This document shows positions 7,204 to 14,069 of a stretch of 17,206 nt of DNA, piece after piece. The notes below the pieces were generated by a model. It did no database searches and had not been told where the DNA came from. It saw only the letters and a list, made by a program, of their open reading frames with translations. How positions within the stretch are numbered: position 1 is the first letter of the stretch; every line of letters starts with the position of its first letter. Origin of the DNA: JACDBD01 sp050743385 (GTDB taxonomy: Bacteria > Actinomycetota > Acidimicrobiia > IMCC26256 > JACDBD01); contig JBOGFJ010000016.1 of assembly GCA_050743385.1 (NCBI GenBank), positions 1 to 17,206 of the forward strand. Reading direction: 5' to 3'. The position numbers were made by a program, and so were the translations under genes.

Positions 7204-8113
7204 CGCGCCGCGCTGGCGTGATCTCCGAGCGGGCGCGGAGGCGGCGCTCCGCGAGGCCGGCGTTCCCGATCCCGTGAGCGAGGCCCGCTGGATGGTCGAG
7301 CGCATCTCCGGATACGAAGGCGCGGAGCTGGTCGCATCGGAGGCAGAGAAAGCCACGGCGCGCGCGCGCGATCATCTCGCGGCGATGTTGGAGCGCCGTG
7401 CGGGCGGGGAACCGCTCCAGTACGTGCTGGGTGTGTGGTCGTTTCGTCGCCTCGAGCTCCTCGTCGACCGGCGCGTCCTGATCCCGCGCCCCGAGACCGA
7501 GGTCACCGCCGAGGTGGCCATCGAGGAGGTGGTCCGCCTCGGTGCGCGGCGCGGCGCCGCCGACCCGTGGAAGTCGCCGGCGCAGACCGCGTACACCGTG
7601 GTCGACCTCGGCACCGGCTCGGGCGCGCTCGCGCTCGCCCTCGCGGCCGAGCTCCCGGATGCCGAGGTCTGGGCGACCGACGCCAATGAGGACGCGCTCG
7701 CGGTGGCCCGTGCCAACCTCGCCGGCGCCGGCCTGCCCGCCACGCGTGTGCGGCTCGTGGAGGGCGACTGGTTCGACGCGCTTCCGCCCTCGCTGCGCGC
7801 GCGTCTGCGCCTGGTCGTCGCGAACCCCCCGTACGTCGCCGCAACGGAGCTCGACGAGTTACCCGTCGAGGTCGTGGGCTACGAGCCGACGGGTGCACTG
7901 GTCGCCGGGCCGAGAGGACTCGAGGCGATCGAGGTCATTGTCGCCGGCGCACCCGAATGGCTCGACCGGGTCGGGGGCGCGCTGGTGTGCGAGCTCGCGC
8001 CGCACCAGGCTGCTGACGCGATCGAGCTCGCGCTCGCGGCGGGCTTCTCGGAGGCGTTCGCCCGTCGCGATCTGACCGGGCGGGAACGGGTGCTCGTGGC
8101 GCGGGTTGGGTAA
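7193..8113 (+). CDS. prmC: Peptide chain release factor N5-glutamine methyltransferase
   Basis: SAM-dependent enzyme that methylates the Gln of the GGQ motif in release factors. Numbering is from GTG 7193 (306 aa). An N-terminal helical substrate-binding domain contains GGEPLQYVLG and the conserved LIPRPETE. The SAM-binding motif VDLGTGSGALAL has D138 and G140-G144. The catalytic NPPY is N211-Y214, the signature of the PrmC/HemK family. I chose GTG 7193, an 11-bp overlap with prfA, because it starts just before the conserved helical domain; the frame is open further upstream, but only within prfA. Position directly after prfA is the standard arrangement. Confidence 0.95.
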   Translation: MTTDAPRWRDLRAGAEAALREAGVPDPVSEARWMVERISGYEGAELVASEAEKATARARDHLAAMLERRAGGEPLQYVLGVWSFRRLELLVDRRVLIPRPETEVTAEVAIEEVVRLGARRGAADPWKSPAQTAYTVVDLGTGSGALALALAAELPDAEVWATDANEDALAVARANLAGAGLPATRVRLVEGDWFDALPPSLRARLRLVVANPPYVAATELDELPVEVVGYEPTGALVAGPRGLEAIEVIVAGAPEWLDRVGGALVCELAPHQAADAIELALAAGFSEAFARRDLTGRERVLVARVG

Positions 8114-8149
8114 GTTGCGCCCGATGTGCCGACGAGCGGGAGCCAGGTG

Positions 8150-8371
8150 ATGCCTGATCAGCTCGATGTCGACGCCATGCTCGAGCGCTTCCGCGATCGG
8201 GCCGCGGCCGTGAAGGACCGGCCGCTCCCGCCCGTCGCGGGCGCGGAACGGCAGCGGTTCGTCGAGCAGGCCGAGCTCGACTTCCAAGACTTCGCCATGG
8301 TCGGTGACGCCAGCTGGACCTTCGAGGACGGAATCCTTCGGCTCGACATCGACCTGCGACCGAAGGAGTGA
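8150..8371 (+). CDS. Small conserved-looking protein of unknown function
   Basis: A 73-aa acidic protein beginning MPDQLDVDAMLERFRDRA. It has an N-terminal amphipathic helix, a Pro-containing linker, and a C-terminal part (DASWTFEDGILRLDIDLRPK) that reads as beta strands. I do not recognise a family. ATG 8150 is preferred because GGGAG (8138-8142) lies 7 nt upstream. GTG 8126 is an in-frame alternative (81 aa), with TAAGTT at 8111-8116 as a possible leaderless promoter. Its stop overlaps the start of the nitroreductase gene as GTGA, so the two are coupled and may work together. Confidence 0.65.
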   Translation: MPDQLDVDAMLERFRDRAAAVKDRPLPPVAGAERQRFVEQAELDFQDFAMVGDASWTFEDGILRLDIDLRPKE

Positions 8372-8988
8372 CCGAGCTCGACCGCGCCACCGTCGACCAT
8401 CTCCTGTCGACGACGCGCGCGGTCCGGAGGCGCCTCGACCTCGCCCGGCCCGTTCCCGCAAGCATTGTCGAGGAGTGCCTGCAACTGGCGATCCAGGCGC
8501 CGACGGGCTCGAACCGCCAGGGTTGGCACTGGGTCGTGGTCACCGATCCGGCGAAGCGCGCCGCGCTCGCGGGCTGGTACCGGCAGGGCTTCGGCCCGTA
8601 CATCGAGCAGAGCCGCGGCGATGCCCGCTCCCGCGTCGCCGAGAGCGCGGTGTGGCTCGCCGAGCACCTCCAAGACGTGCCCGTGCTCGTGATCCCGTGC
8701 ATCCGCGATCACACCGGTGGCCACCCCCACGCGGGCTTGTACGGGTCGATCTACCCGGCCGTGTGGAGCTTTCAGCTCGCGCTGCGCAGTCGCGGGCTCG
8801 GTTCGGTGTTGACGACGTTGCACCTCGCGCACGAGCGGGAGGCGGCCGAGCTGCTGGGCATCCCGGACGGGATTCTCCAGGCGGGGTTGCTCCCGGTCGC
8901 GTACTCCACCGGCGGCGACTTCAAGCCGGCCCGCCGGCGCCCCGTCGAGGAGCTCACCTACTGGGACGAGTGGGGGGCGACGCGCTGA
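8368..8988 (+). CDS. Nitroreductase-family FMN oxidoreductase
   Basis: A 206-aa flavin enzyme of the nitroreductase fold, normally using NAD(P)H and FMN. RAVRRRL (18-23) and APTGSNRQ (44-51) match the FMN-phosphate-binding segments. The C-terminal GLGSVLTTLH (143-152), LGIPDG and the closing RRPVEELTYW are also typical. The substrate is not evident; nitroaromatics, quinones or a specific metabolite are possible. The GTG start overlaps the stop of the preceding small gene. AAGGA at 8363-8367 directly abuts the GTG with no spacer, so initiation probably depends on coupling. The stop lies 1 bp from the stop of the convergent thiolase-like gene, leaving no room for a separate terminator. Confidence 0.9.
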   Translation: MTELDRATVDHLLSTTRAVRRRLDLARPVPASIVEECLQLAIQAPTGSNRQGWHWVVVTDPAKRAALAGWYRQGFGPYIEQSRGDARSRVAESAVWLAEHLQDVPVLVIPCIRDHTGGHPHAGLYGSIYPAVWSFQLALRSRGLGSVLTTLHLAHEREAAELLGIPDGILQAGLLPVAYSTGGDFKPARRRPVEELTYWDEWGATR

Positions 8989-8989
8989 C

Positions 8990-10501
8990 TCAGACGTCGA
9001 CCACGTTCGATGCCCCATCGGAGCGGAGTCGCACGGTGCGCCCTTCCCACGCCTCTTCGGTCATCGCCGTCATGACACCCGGGTCGCGCGCGTTCGCGAG
9101 CGCGCGCCGGCCGTCGGGGGTGAGCAACGAGACGATCGCCATCGACGGCGACCCGTCGCGTTCGAATGCGACCGCCGTCGCCTCGACCGTGGCCTCACCC
9201 TCATAGGACCCCGCGAGCTCCCGACCCGGCAGGGCGTCCACCGCGGCCTGCGTCGCCGCGGGCTCGACGCGGGCGAAGCCCCGCGCCGGAGGCGCCGTCG
9301 AGTACAGCCCCACCGAGTGCTTGGTCACGTACCAGCCGAGCGCGTGCACGAGCCCGAGCGAACCCGGGTCGCGCCGGCACGCCTCCACCATGGCGGCGAT
9401 GGCGTGGGAGGGGTAGTCGTTGGCGGGACCGCCCGCGAACGCGAGGCCCCCCGTCACTGTGAGCGGGCGATCGTCGCCTGCCGCGCGCGGCAGGCCGAGC
9501 GCCTTCATCGCGATCTGAACCGCGGCGGGGAAGCACGAGTAGAGATCGAAGCGGGCCACGTCATCGACCCCGGCCCCCGCGGCACCGAGCGCGGCCTCCG
9601 CCGCTATCCGGATCGCGGGAGATTCCGCGAGCGACGACCGTTCGGAGAAGAAGAAGTGGTCGCTCGCGTTCGCACCGGCGCGCGGGAATACGAGGCGATC
9701 GTCGGCGACACCGGCACGCCGGGCGGCCTCGTACGAGCACAGCAGCAGCGCCGCTGCCTGGTCGACGTCGATGTTGGCGCACATCCGCTTGGTGTACGGA
9801 AAGGTCACGATCCGGTTCTCGGCGGTCGGCGTGCGGATGGCGGCGGCCGAGTACGCCTCCCGCGACCACGCGTACGGGTTTGACGCCGCCACCTCCGCGA
9901 AGCCCGCCCACAGCTCGCTGACCTGCTCCTGGTGCTCGTCGACGCCCCGACCGGTCGCGGACCGCACCGCGGTTTCGAGCAACGGATAGATCAGCGTCGG
10001 CGCCACCGCTGCGTGTGCCATCTCGTAGTCGTTCGTGCCGGCCCGGCCGTCGCCGACCACCCGCGGGCACGGCGGGTCGTCGGCTCGCGTCCACTCGAGC
10101 CACACCTTCGGCTCCCGCCGGGCGCGCCAACGCGTGTACACGCATTCGGCGCCGCCGATGAGGACGACGTCGGCCTCGCCGCGCGCGACCTCGGGTGCGA
10201 GCTCGTTCACGAGCAGCTGGGGTGAGTTGCCGCCGAGCGTCGTCGTGACCGTGCGCACGGGCGCCTCGCGGCCGAGCCGCCGGGCGAGCAACGCGCCCGC
10301 GTCCGGGTAGTTCCACGACACCATGTCGACCACGGCCACGGTGTCGGCCGCGGCGGCGAGGCCGGGTGCGCCGGCGTCGTCGCCTGCAGCCCGGGCGGCC
10401 TCGGCCAGCAGATCGATGGGCTCCAGCGCTTGGGTGGGGTCGTCGATCCGTTGCGACCGCTGGCCCACTCCCACGATCACGGGCGTGCGGGGGTCGATCA
10501 T
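8990..10501 (-). CDS. Thiolase-like protein type 1 (acetyl-CoA acetyltransferase family)
   Basis: A 503-aa thiolase-fold protein. It begins TPVIVGVGQ and has TLGGNSPQLLVNE (88-100), TGGLAFAGGPANDYPSHA (350-367) and GWYVTKHSVGLYS (389-401, with H395). An extra domain of roughly 90 residues follows the thiolase core, the layout of thiolase-like protein type 1. At the place where true thiolases carry the nucleophilic Cys (CxS loop), this protein has GGNSP and no cysteine, so classical thiolysis is doubtful. ATG 10501 has GGAG 7 nt upstream on the minus strand and overlaps the stop of the upstream nuclease-like gene as ATGA. Acyl-CoA or sterol metabolism would be the usual guess; its link with its operon partners is unexplained. 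Confidence 0.9.
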   Translation of the reverse strand: MIDPRTPVIVGVGQRSQRIDDPTQALEPIDLLAEAARAAGDDAGAPGLAAAADTVAVVDMVSWNYPDAGALLARRLGREAPVRTVTTTLGGNSPQLLVNELAPEVARGEADVVLIGGAECVYTRWRARREPKVWLEWTRADDPPCPRVVGDGRAGTNDYEMAHAAVAPTLIYPLLETAVRSATGRGVDEHQEQVSELWAGFAEVAASNPYAWSREAYSAAAIRTPTAENRIVTFPYTKRMCANIDVDQAAALLLCSYEAARRAGVADDRLVFPRAGANASDHFFFSERSSLAESPAIRIAAEAALGAAGAGVDDVARFDLYSCFPAAVQIAMKALGLPRAAGDDRPLTVTGGLAFAGGPANDYPSHAIAAMVEACRRDPGSLGLVHALGWYVTKHSVGLYSTAPPARGFARVEPAATQAAVDALPGRELAGSYEGEATVEATAVAFERDGSPSMAIVSLLTPDGRRALANARDPGVMTAMTEEAWEGRTVRLRSDGASNVVDV

Positions 10502-11268
10502 GCATCAGCTCCGGCGGGCACGGGCCAGACGGGCACACCCGGCGCGGCGCTGTCGGGGCAGAGCGAACGGAAGCGGCACGACCGGCACAAGCTCGCGTCG
10601 GCCACGCCCGCGAACTTCTCCTCGGCGGCGATGGCCGCCACCACACCGCGCAACTCGTCCTCGATCTCGTCGAGCTCGTCGTCCTCGGGTTCGAATGGCT
10701 CGGGATCGTCGTCGACCTCGGCGGCGAGGAACTCGTAGCGCAGCCGGAGCCGCAAGCCTTCACGCCGACTGAGGGGCGCGAGGAGCCACGCCTGGAGCCG
10801 GGCCCGAGGGTCGTCGGCCACCCGCTCGGTGAACGGCCGTCCGGTCTTGTAATCACGCGCGTCGAGGAGGCCGCGATGGCGCCAGATGGCATCGATCCGT
10901 CCGGTGGCCATGAACATCGGTGGGGGCAAGCGATGGAAGCGCGCTCGCTCGATCTCGTGCTCGCCCGCACCGGCATCCGGCGGGCAGCGCCGAGCGTGGC
11001 GCTCGATGAAGCCCGCGATCGTGCTCGACCCGTCGAGGTTGTGCGCGACGAGGACGCCGGCGACGTGATCCCGATCCCGGCAGGAGCCGTGCTGGTGCAC
11101 GTGGCGCAACAGGTCGTGCACGAGGAGCCCCTGGTCGGGCGAGATCCCGTCGTCGCTCTCGGGCACGCCGAGGAGCTGGGAGGCCAGGAACTCCCGCCGG
11201 CACCGCAGCCACGTGTCGAGCGACGACGCACTCAGCGGCACGATGTCGCCGAGGAGCCGCTCAACCAT
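10498..11268 (-). CDS. PD-(D/E)XK nuclease with iron-sulfur-type cysteines (RecB/Cas4/AddB-like)
   Basis: A 256-aa protein with an intact RecB-type nuclease site: H51 (GLLVHDLLRH), D126 (TGRIDAIW), D139 and K141 (ARDYKTGRP), then Q159 in RLQAWLLA. Four cysteines, C23 near the N terminus and C228-xx-C231-x5-C237 at the C terminus, match the [4Fe-4S] staple of Cas4, AddB and related exonucleases. I infer a metal-dependent DNA exo- or endonuclease. I chose ATG 11268, which gives an 8-bp overlap with the upstream gene; GTG 11346 would add 26 low-complexity residues. Residues about 186-206 are very acidic. No Cas1/Cas2 or helicase gene lies nearby, so this is not a CRISPR adaptation module in this window. 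Confidence 0.82.
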   Translation of the reverse strand: MVERLLGDIVPLSASSLDTWLRCRREFLASQLLGVPESDDGISPDQGLLVHDLLRHVHQHGSCRDRDHVAGVLVAHNLDGSSTIAGFIERHARRCPPDAGAGEHEIERARFHRLPPPMFMATGRIDAIWRHRGLLDARDYKTGRPFTERVADDPRARLQAWLLAPLSRREGLRLRLRYEFLAAEVDDDPEPFEPEDDELDEIEDELRGVVAAIAAEEKFAGVADASLCRSCRFRSLCPDSAAPGVPVWPVPAGADA

Positions 11269-11980
11269 GGGCGGCACACCCGGCGACGTAGCGGCACCGG
11301 GCGCACTCGAGCCCGGCCCGAGGCGTGGGATCGGCGGCTCGCTCACGGATCACTGCGACCCTCTCGGCCAGCCACGGCCGGAGCTCGCGTGCGAGCACGC
11401 CGTCGACGTCGACATCACGCACCATGAGCGCACCCTGCACGAGGTCGGCGACGCAGAGGCGCAAGCTGCCACCAGCGGCCCAGGCCGCAGCACGCATCAC
11501 GGCGAAGCGCCCCTCGATCGACTCGAGCGGGTCGCCTGCCGCGGGACGACGGCCGCCGACCCGCAGGATGCGAACCTCGCGGTGACCGGCGGCATCCTCG
11601 ACCGGCAGTCCGCCCGGCCCGACGAGGCGTACGCCGAGCCCGTCGACCGTCGACTCCCATTCGTCGAGGTCGACGGCGCGGACGGCGCGGTCGCCGAACA
11701 GCGCGACGTACCAACGGCCCGCAGCTTCGTACACCGCCCGCTCCTCGGGCTCGAGACCCGAATCGGCGGAGAACGAGGCCGCCGACGGGGCTGCCAGGTC
11801 GAGATGTGCGAGCCGAGCCGAATCGAACACCCGGTTGGCGACGCGGAAGCGAACGTCGGGCGGCCGGTTCCCGCGCCGGTCGGAGTAGAGACCCTCCAGC
11901 CGGCGGGGACACATCGTGTCGGCCCAGCGGAGCAACGCGGGGGTCACCCTGGGCGGAGCATCGATGTCGACCGTCACCAT
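11261..11980 (-). CDS. Degenerate PD-(D/E)XK-like protein with the same four-cysteine pattern
   Basis: A 239-aa protein with C24 (DTMCPRRLEG) near the N terminus and C226-xx-C229-x5-C235 at the C terminus. The spacing is identical to that of its downstream partner, which suggests it also holds an iron-sulfur staple. Where the partner has the catalytic DYK, this one has only EVRILRVGG (135-143), with no Asp or Lys, so nuclease activity is unlikely. A structural or DNA-binding partner subunit is my inference. ATG 11980 is chosen because TAGCCT lies 8 nt upstream; the frame is open to 12082, but that would run into the divergent gene. It is first in a three-gene minus-strand operon joined by 8-bp and 4-bp overlaps. 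Confidence 0.7.
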   Translation of the reverse strand: MVTVDIDAPPRVTPALLRWADTMCPRRLEGLYSDRRGNRPPDVRFRVANRVFDSARLAHLDLAAPSAASFSADSGLEPEERAVYEAAGRWYVALFGDRAVRAVDLDEWESTVDGLGVRLVGPGGLPVEDAAGHREVRILRVGGRRPAAGDPLESIEGRFAVMRAAAWAAGGSLRLCVADLVQGALMVRDVDVDGVLARELRPWLAERVAVIRERAADPTPRAGLECARCRYVAGCAAHG

Positions 11981-11988
11981 CACCGGGG

Positions 11989-11994
11989 AGGCTA
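11989..11994 (-). promoter_or_regulatory. Candidate -10 box (TAGCCT) of the nuclease/thiolase operon
   Basis: On the minus strand TAGCCT ends 8 nt before the ATG at 11980, implying a transcript starting 1-2 nt before the codon. No Shine-Dalgarno sequence is visible. The hexamer is identical to the one before prfA. Confidence 0.4.
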
Positions 11995-12006
11995 CGTCGG
12001 GGGAGG

Positions 12007-12039
12007 ATTCCCGACGGGGAGTGCCGCCTCGGCGGGAAT
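12007..12039. promoter_or_regulatory. Inverted repeat in the divergent promoter region
   Basis: ATTCCCG (12007-12013) and CGGGAAT (12033-12039) are perfect inverted arms 19 bp apart. GCCG-CCT-CGGC lies between them. The repeat sits between the two predicted -10 boxes of the divergent 11980 (minus) and 12063 (plus) genes. It could be an operator or a hairpin; no regulator is identified. Confidence 0.35.
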
Positions 12040-12048
12040 GTCCCCGCG

Positions 12049-12054
12049 TACGCT
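12049..12054 (+). promoter_or_regulatory. Candidate -10 box (TACGCT) of the DUF4012 gene
   Basis: TACGCT fits TANNNT and ends 8 nt before GTG 12063, again implying a near-leaderless transcript. There is no Shine-Dalgarno sequence before the GTG. The same hexamer recurs at 13966-13971, upstream of the surface-protein gene. Confidence 0.4.
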
Positions 12055-12062
12055 GCCTCTGC

Positions 12063-13829
12063 GTGTCGGTGATCGAGCCCACCGGTGACGAATCACCGGC
12101 ACCTCAGCCGTGGAAGCGCCGCCTCCTGCTCGGCGCCGGCGTCGCGTTCCTCTTGTGGCTGATCGCGTCGGCGTTCCTGCTCATCGACGCCAAGCGCGGC
12201 ATCGACGCCGGCGTCGCCCAGCTCGAAGCCGCGCGCGACCGCTTGTCGCCGGGCGATCTCGTGTCGGGGAAGGGCCGCGCCTCGCTCGAGCTCGCCGAGG
12301 ACGACTTCGACCGCGCCGCCGCGAACGCAGACTCGCCGCTGCTCACCCCGATCAAGCTGGTGCCGTTCGTGGGTCAGCAGGTTCGCTCGGTCGAGGCGCA
12401 GACCGAAGCCGCCGCCGACGTCGTCGCCATCGGCGAGCAGGCGATGCGCGAGGCCGAGAAGACGTTCGAGGAGAATCCCCAGACGGGCCCGGCCCGGGTC
12501 GCGCTCATGGAGACGGTGGCTCGGATCGCCGCTGATGCCGAGGAACGCATGCGCGCGGTAGAGCTCGGCCCCGACTTCTTCCTCGTCGGGCCGGTCGGTG
12601 ACGCCCGGGGCGAGTTCGCCGCCCGGCTCAAGGAGGTGGAGACCGCCCTCGCGGAGTCGGAGGCGATCGCGACCGGTTTCGCAGAGTTCCTCCGCGGCCC
12701 GTCCCGCTACCTCATGCTGGCGGCGAACAACGCCGAGATGCGGGCCGGGTCGGGGATGTGGTTGAGCGCCGGTGTCCTCACGGTCCAGGACGGCGACTTC
12801 ACGCTGTCCGAGATGGTTCCGACCGGCGATCTCACGCTCCCCGAGGGGGCGGTGCCGGTCACCGGCGAGTTCGCGGAGCGCTGGGGATGGTTCGGACCCA
12901 CGCGCGACCTCCGCAACACCGCGGCCACACCGCGCTTCGACGTGACGGCCCCGTTGGCGGCGCAGATGTGGCAGGCGGCCACCGGCGAGTCGGTCGACGG
13001 CGTGCTGGTCGTCGACCCGCTGGCGCTGCGCGCCCTTCTCGCCGCCGAGGGTCCGGTCGACGCCCAGGGCGTGACGCTCGACGCCGACGACGTGCTCTCC
13101 TACATCTTCCTCGACCAGTACCGCATGGCCTCCGATGTCGGGGTCGACCAGGCCGCCCGACGCGACCAGCTCGGCGCGGTCGCGCGCGCCGCCGTCGACG
13201 CGTTCGAGACGGGCGAGTGGGACCCGCCGGTCCTCGTCGACGAGCTCGCCCCGGCGGGCCGCGGGCGGCACGTGCTCGCCTGGTCGTCGGAGCCCGTCGA
13301 GCAGGAGGCTTGGGAAGCCGCCGGCACCGCCGGCGAGCTCACCGACGACTCGCTGCTGGTGTCGCTGATGAACACGGCTGCCAACAAGCTCGACCAGTTC
13401 CTGACGGTGGAGGCGACCATCGACACCTCCACCGGCGGACGCGGAACCGAGGTGACGGTCCGTCTCCACCTCGCCAACGACGCGCCGGTTGGCGAGCCGG
13501 CCTACGTCCTCGGGCCGTTTCCCGGTACCGGGCTCGCGGAGGGTGACTACCGCGGAATCCTCGCCGTCGACGTGCCGGGCGCGGCTGCCGACCTCCGGAT
13601 CGAGGGCGGGCAGGGGCAGGTGGCGGCCGGCCCCGACGGTCCCGCCCGGGTCATCGCCACGACGGTGGAGCTGAGCCGGGGCGAGCGTCGCGAGGTCACG
13701 GTGACGTTCCGGCTTCCCGACGGGGTCGACGGTCTTCGGGTCGAGCCGTCGGCGCGCGAGCCCGCAATCCGGTGGCGAGCGGGGGATCAGCGCTGGGTCG
13801 ACGACCATGCCGAACGCGTGGAGTGGTAG
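12063..13829 (+). CDS. DUF4012 domain-containing membrane-anchored protein
   Basis: A 588-aa protein with a short cytoplasmic N terminus and one membrane helix at about residues 20-43 (LLLGAGVAFLLWLIASAFLL). The large remaining part is predicted to lie outside the membrane. The DUF4012 signature LMLAANNAEMRAGSGMW starts at 217, after a coiled-coil-like helical region (about 45-210). The C terminus is beta-rich. The family's activity is unknown; its genes often lie beside exopolysaccharide or capsule genes, as here. GTG 12063 is chosen because it follows a leaderless-type -10 box and leaves only a short tail before the helix; GTG 12069 is an alternative. The frame is open back to 11916, but that part overlaps the divergent gene's start. 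It stands alone, with a 240-bp gap after it. Confidence 0.85.
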   Translation: MSVIEPTGDESPAPQPWKRRLLLGAGVAFLLWLIASAFLLIDAKRGIDAGVAQLEAARDRLSPGDLVSGKGRASLELAEDDFDRAAANADSPLLTPIKLVPFVGQQVRSVEAQTEAAADVVAIGEQAMREAEKTFEENPQTGPARVALMETVARIAADAEERMRAVELGPDFFLVGPVGDARGEFAARLKEVETALAESEAIATGFAEFLRGPSRYLMLAANNAEMRAGSGMWLSAGVLTVQDGDFTLSEMVPTGDLTLPEGAVPVTGEFAERWGWFGPTRDLRNTAATPRFDVTAPLAAQMWQAATGESVDGVLVVDPLALRALLAAEGPVDAQGVTLDADDVLSYIFLDQYRMASDVGVDQAARRDQLGAVARAAVDAFETGEWDPPVLVDELAPAGRGRHVLAWSSEPVEQEAWEAAGTAGELTDDSLLVSLMNTAANKLDQFLTVEATIDTSTGGRGTEVTVRLHLANDAPVGEPAYVLGPFPGTGLAEGDYRGILAVDVPGAAADLRIEGGQGQVAAGPDGPARVIATTVELSRGERREVTVTFRLPDGVDGLRVEPSAREPAIRWRAGDQRWVDDHAERVEW

Positions 13830-13854
13830 AAAGCCCCGAAAAGGCCACCACGCT

Positions 13855-13869
13855 CTGCGGTAACCGCAG
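13855..13869. repeat. Perfect hairpin after the DUF4012 gene
   Basis: CTGCGGT (13855-13861), A, ACCGCAG (13863-13869) is a perfect 7-bp inverted repeat with a one-base centre. An outer CCA/TGG pair is possible across a bulge. It lies 25 bp after the DUF4012 stop. It could be an operator, or a terminator without a T-run. A looser second copy (CTCTGCG 13933-13939, CCGCAGT 13953-13959) begins exactly 80 bp downstream. Confidence 0.5.
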
Positions 13870-13909
13870 TGGATGATTGCCCAGGATCGGCAGATAAACC
13901 ACGAAAAGC

Positions 13910-13924
13910 CGCGAGATTTTCGCG
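13910..13924. repeat. Hairpin CGCGA-GATTT-TCGCG in the intergenic gap
   Basis: CGCGA (13910-13914) and TCGCG (13920-13924) pair around a 5-nt loop. Together with the hairpin at 13855-13869 and the repeated CGAAAAG (13837-13843 and 13902-13908), it makes this 240-bp gap more structured than any other in the window. The gap is also locally richer in A/T. Confidence 0.4.
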
Positions 13925-13965
13925 ACTGACCACTCTGCGCTCTTCCCAACCGCCGCAGTTGTTGC

Positions 13966-13971
13966 TACGCT
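13966..13971 (+). promoter_or_regulatory. Candidate -10 box (TACGCT) upstream of the LPFTG gene
   Basis: TACGCT fits TANNNT and is identical to the box before the DUF4012 gene. Transcription from here would leave a leader of about 90 nt before ATG 14070. No clear -35 box is visible. Confidence 0.3.
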
Positions 13972-14032
13972 CCGTGGCCGAAGGCGGACGTCGACTCGGG
14001 GGCGGGTTGGGGGGCTGCCGATGAGTACGGGG

Positions 14033-14061
14033 CTCGAGTCCACCGAACCCCCCGACGATAA
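14033..14061 (+). promoter_or_regulatory. Candidate sigma-28 (FliA/WhiG)-type promoter
   Basis: CTCGAGT (14033-14039), 14 bp, GACGATAA (14054-14061) resembles the sigma-28 pattern TAAA-N15-GCCGATAA, with the -10 half matching 7 of 8 bases. The predicted start is within a few bases of ATG 14070. A similar site precedes the glycosidase gene at 15971-16000. The match is by eye and the -35 half is weak. Confidence 0.4.
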
Positions 14062-14069
14062 GAGGGCAG

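Noticed and set aside
11269..11346. 26-residue N-terminal extension of the PD-(D/E)XK nuclease from GTG 11346
   Set aside because: The extension is Pro/Gly/Ser-rich, lies wholly within the coding end of the upstream gene, and adds no motif. ATG 11268 with an 8-bp overlap is the simpler start.
10498..11980. CRISPR adaptation (cas4) locus
   Set aside because: The cysteine and nuclease pattern resembles Cas4, but there is no repeat array and no cas1, cas2 or effector gene in the window.
12093..13949. 618-codon open frame on the minus strand opposite the DUF4012 gene
   Set aside because: Its translation is rich in Arg, His, Gly and Asp without any domain, typical of an antisense frame in high-GC DNA. 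The plus-strand frame has a clear DUF4012 signature and a membrane helix.
13830..14069. Known riboswitch (c-di-GMP-I or c-di-AMP type) in the intergenic gap
   Set aside because: Fragments such as TAAACC and ACGAAAAGCC recall the c-di-GMP-I core, but their order and the hairpins between them do not fit the consensus, and the c-di-AMP core is absent.
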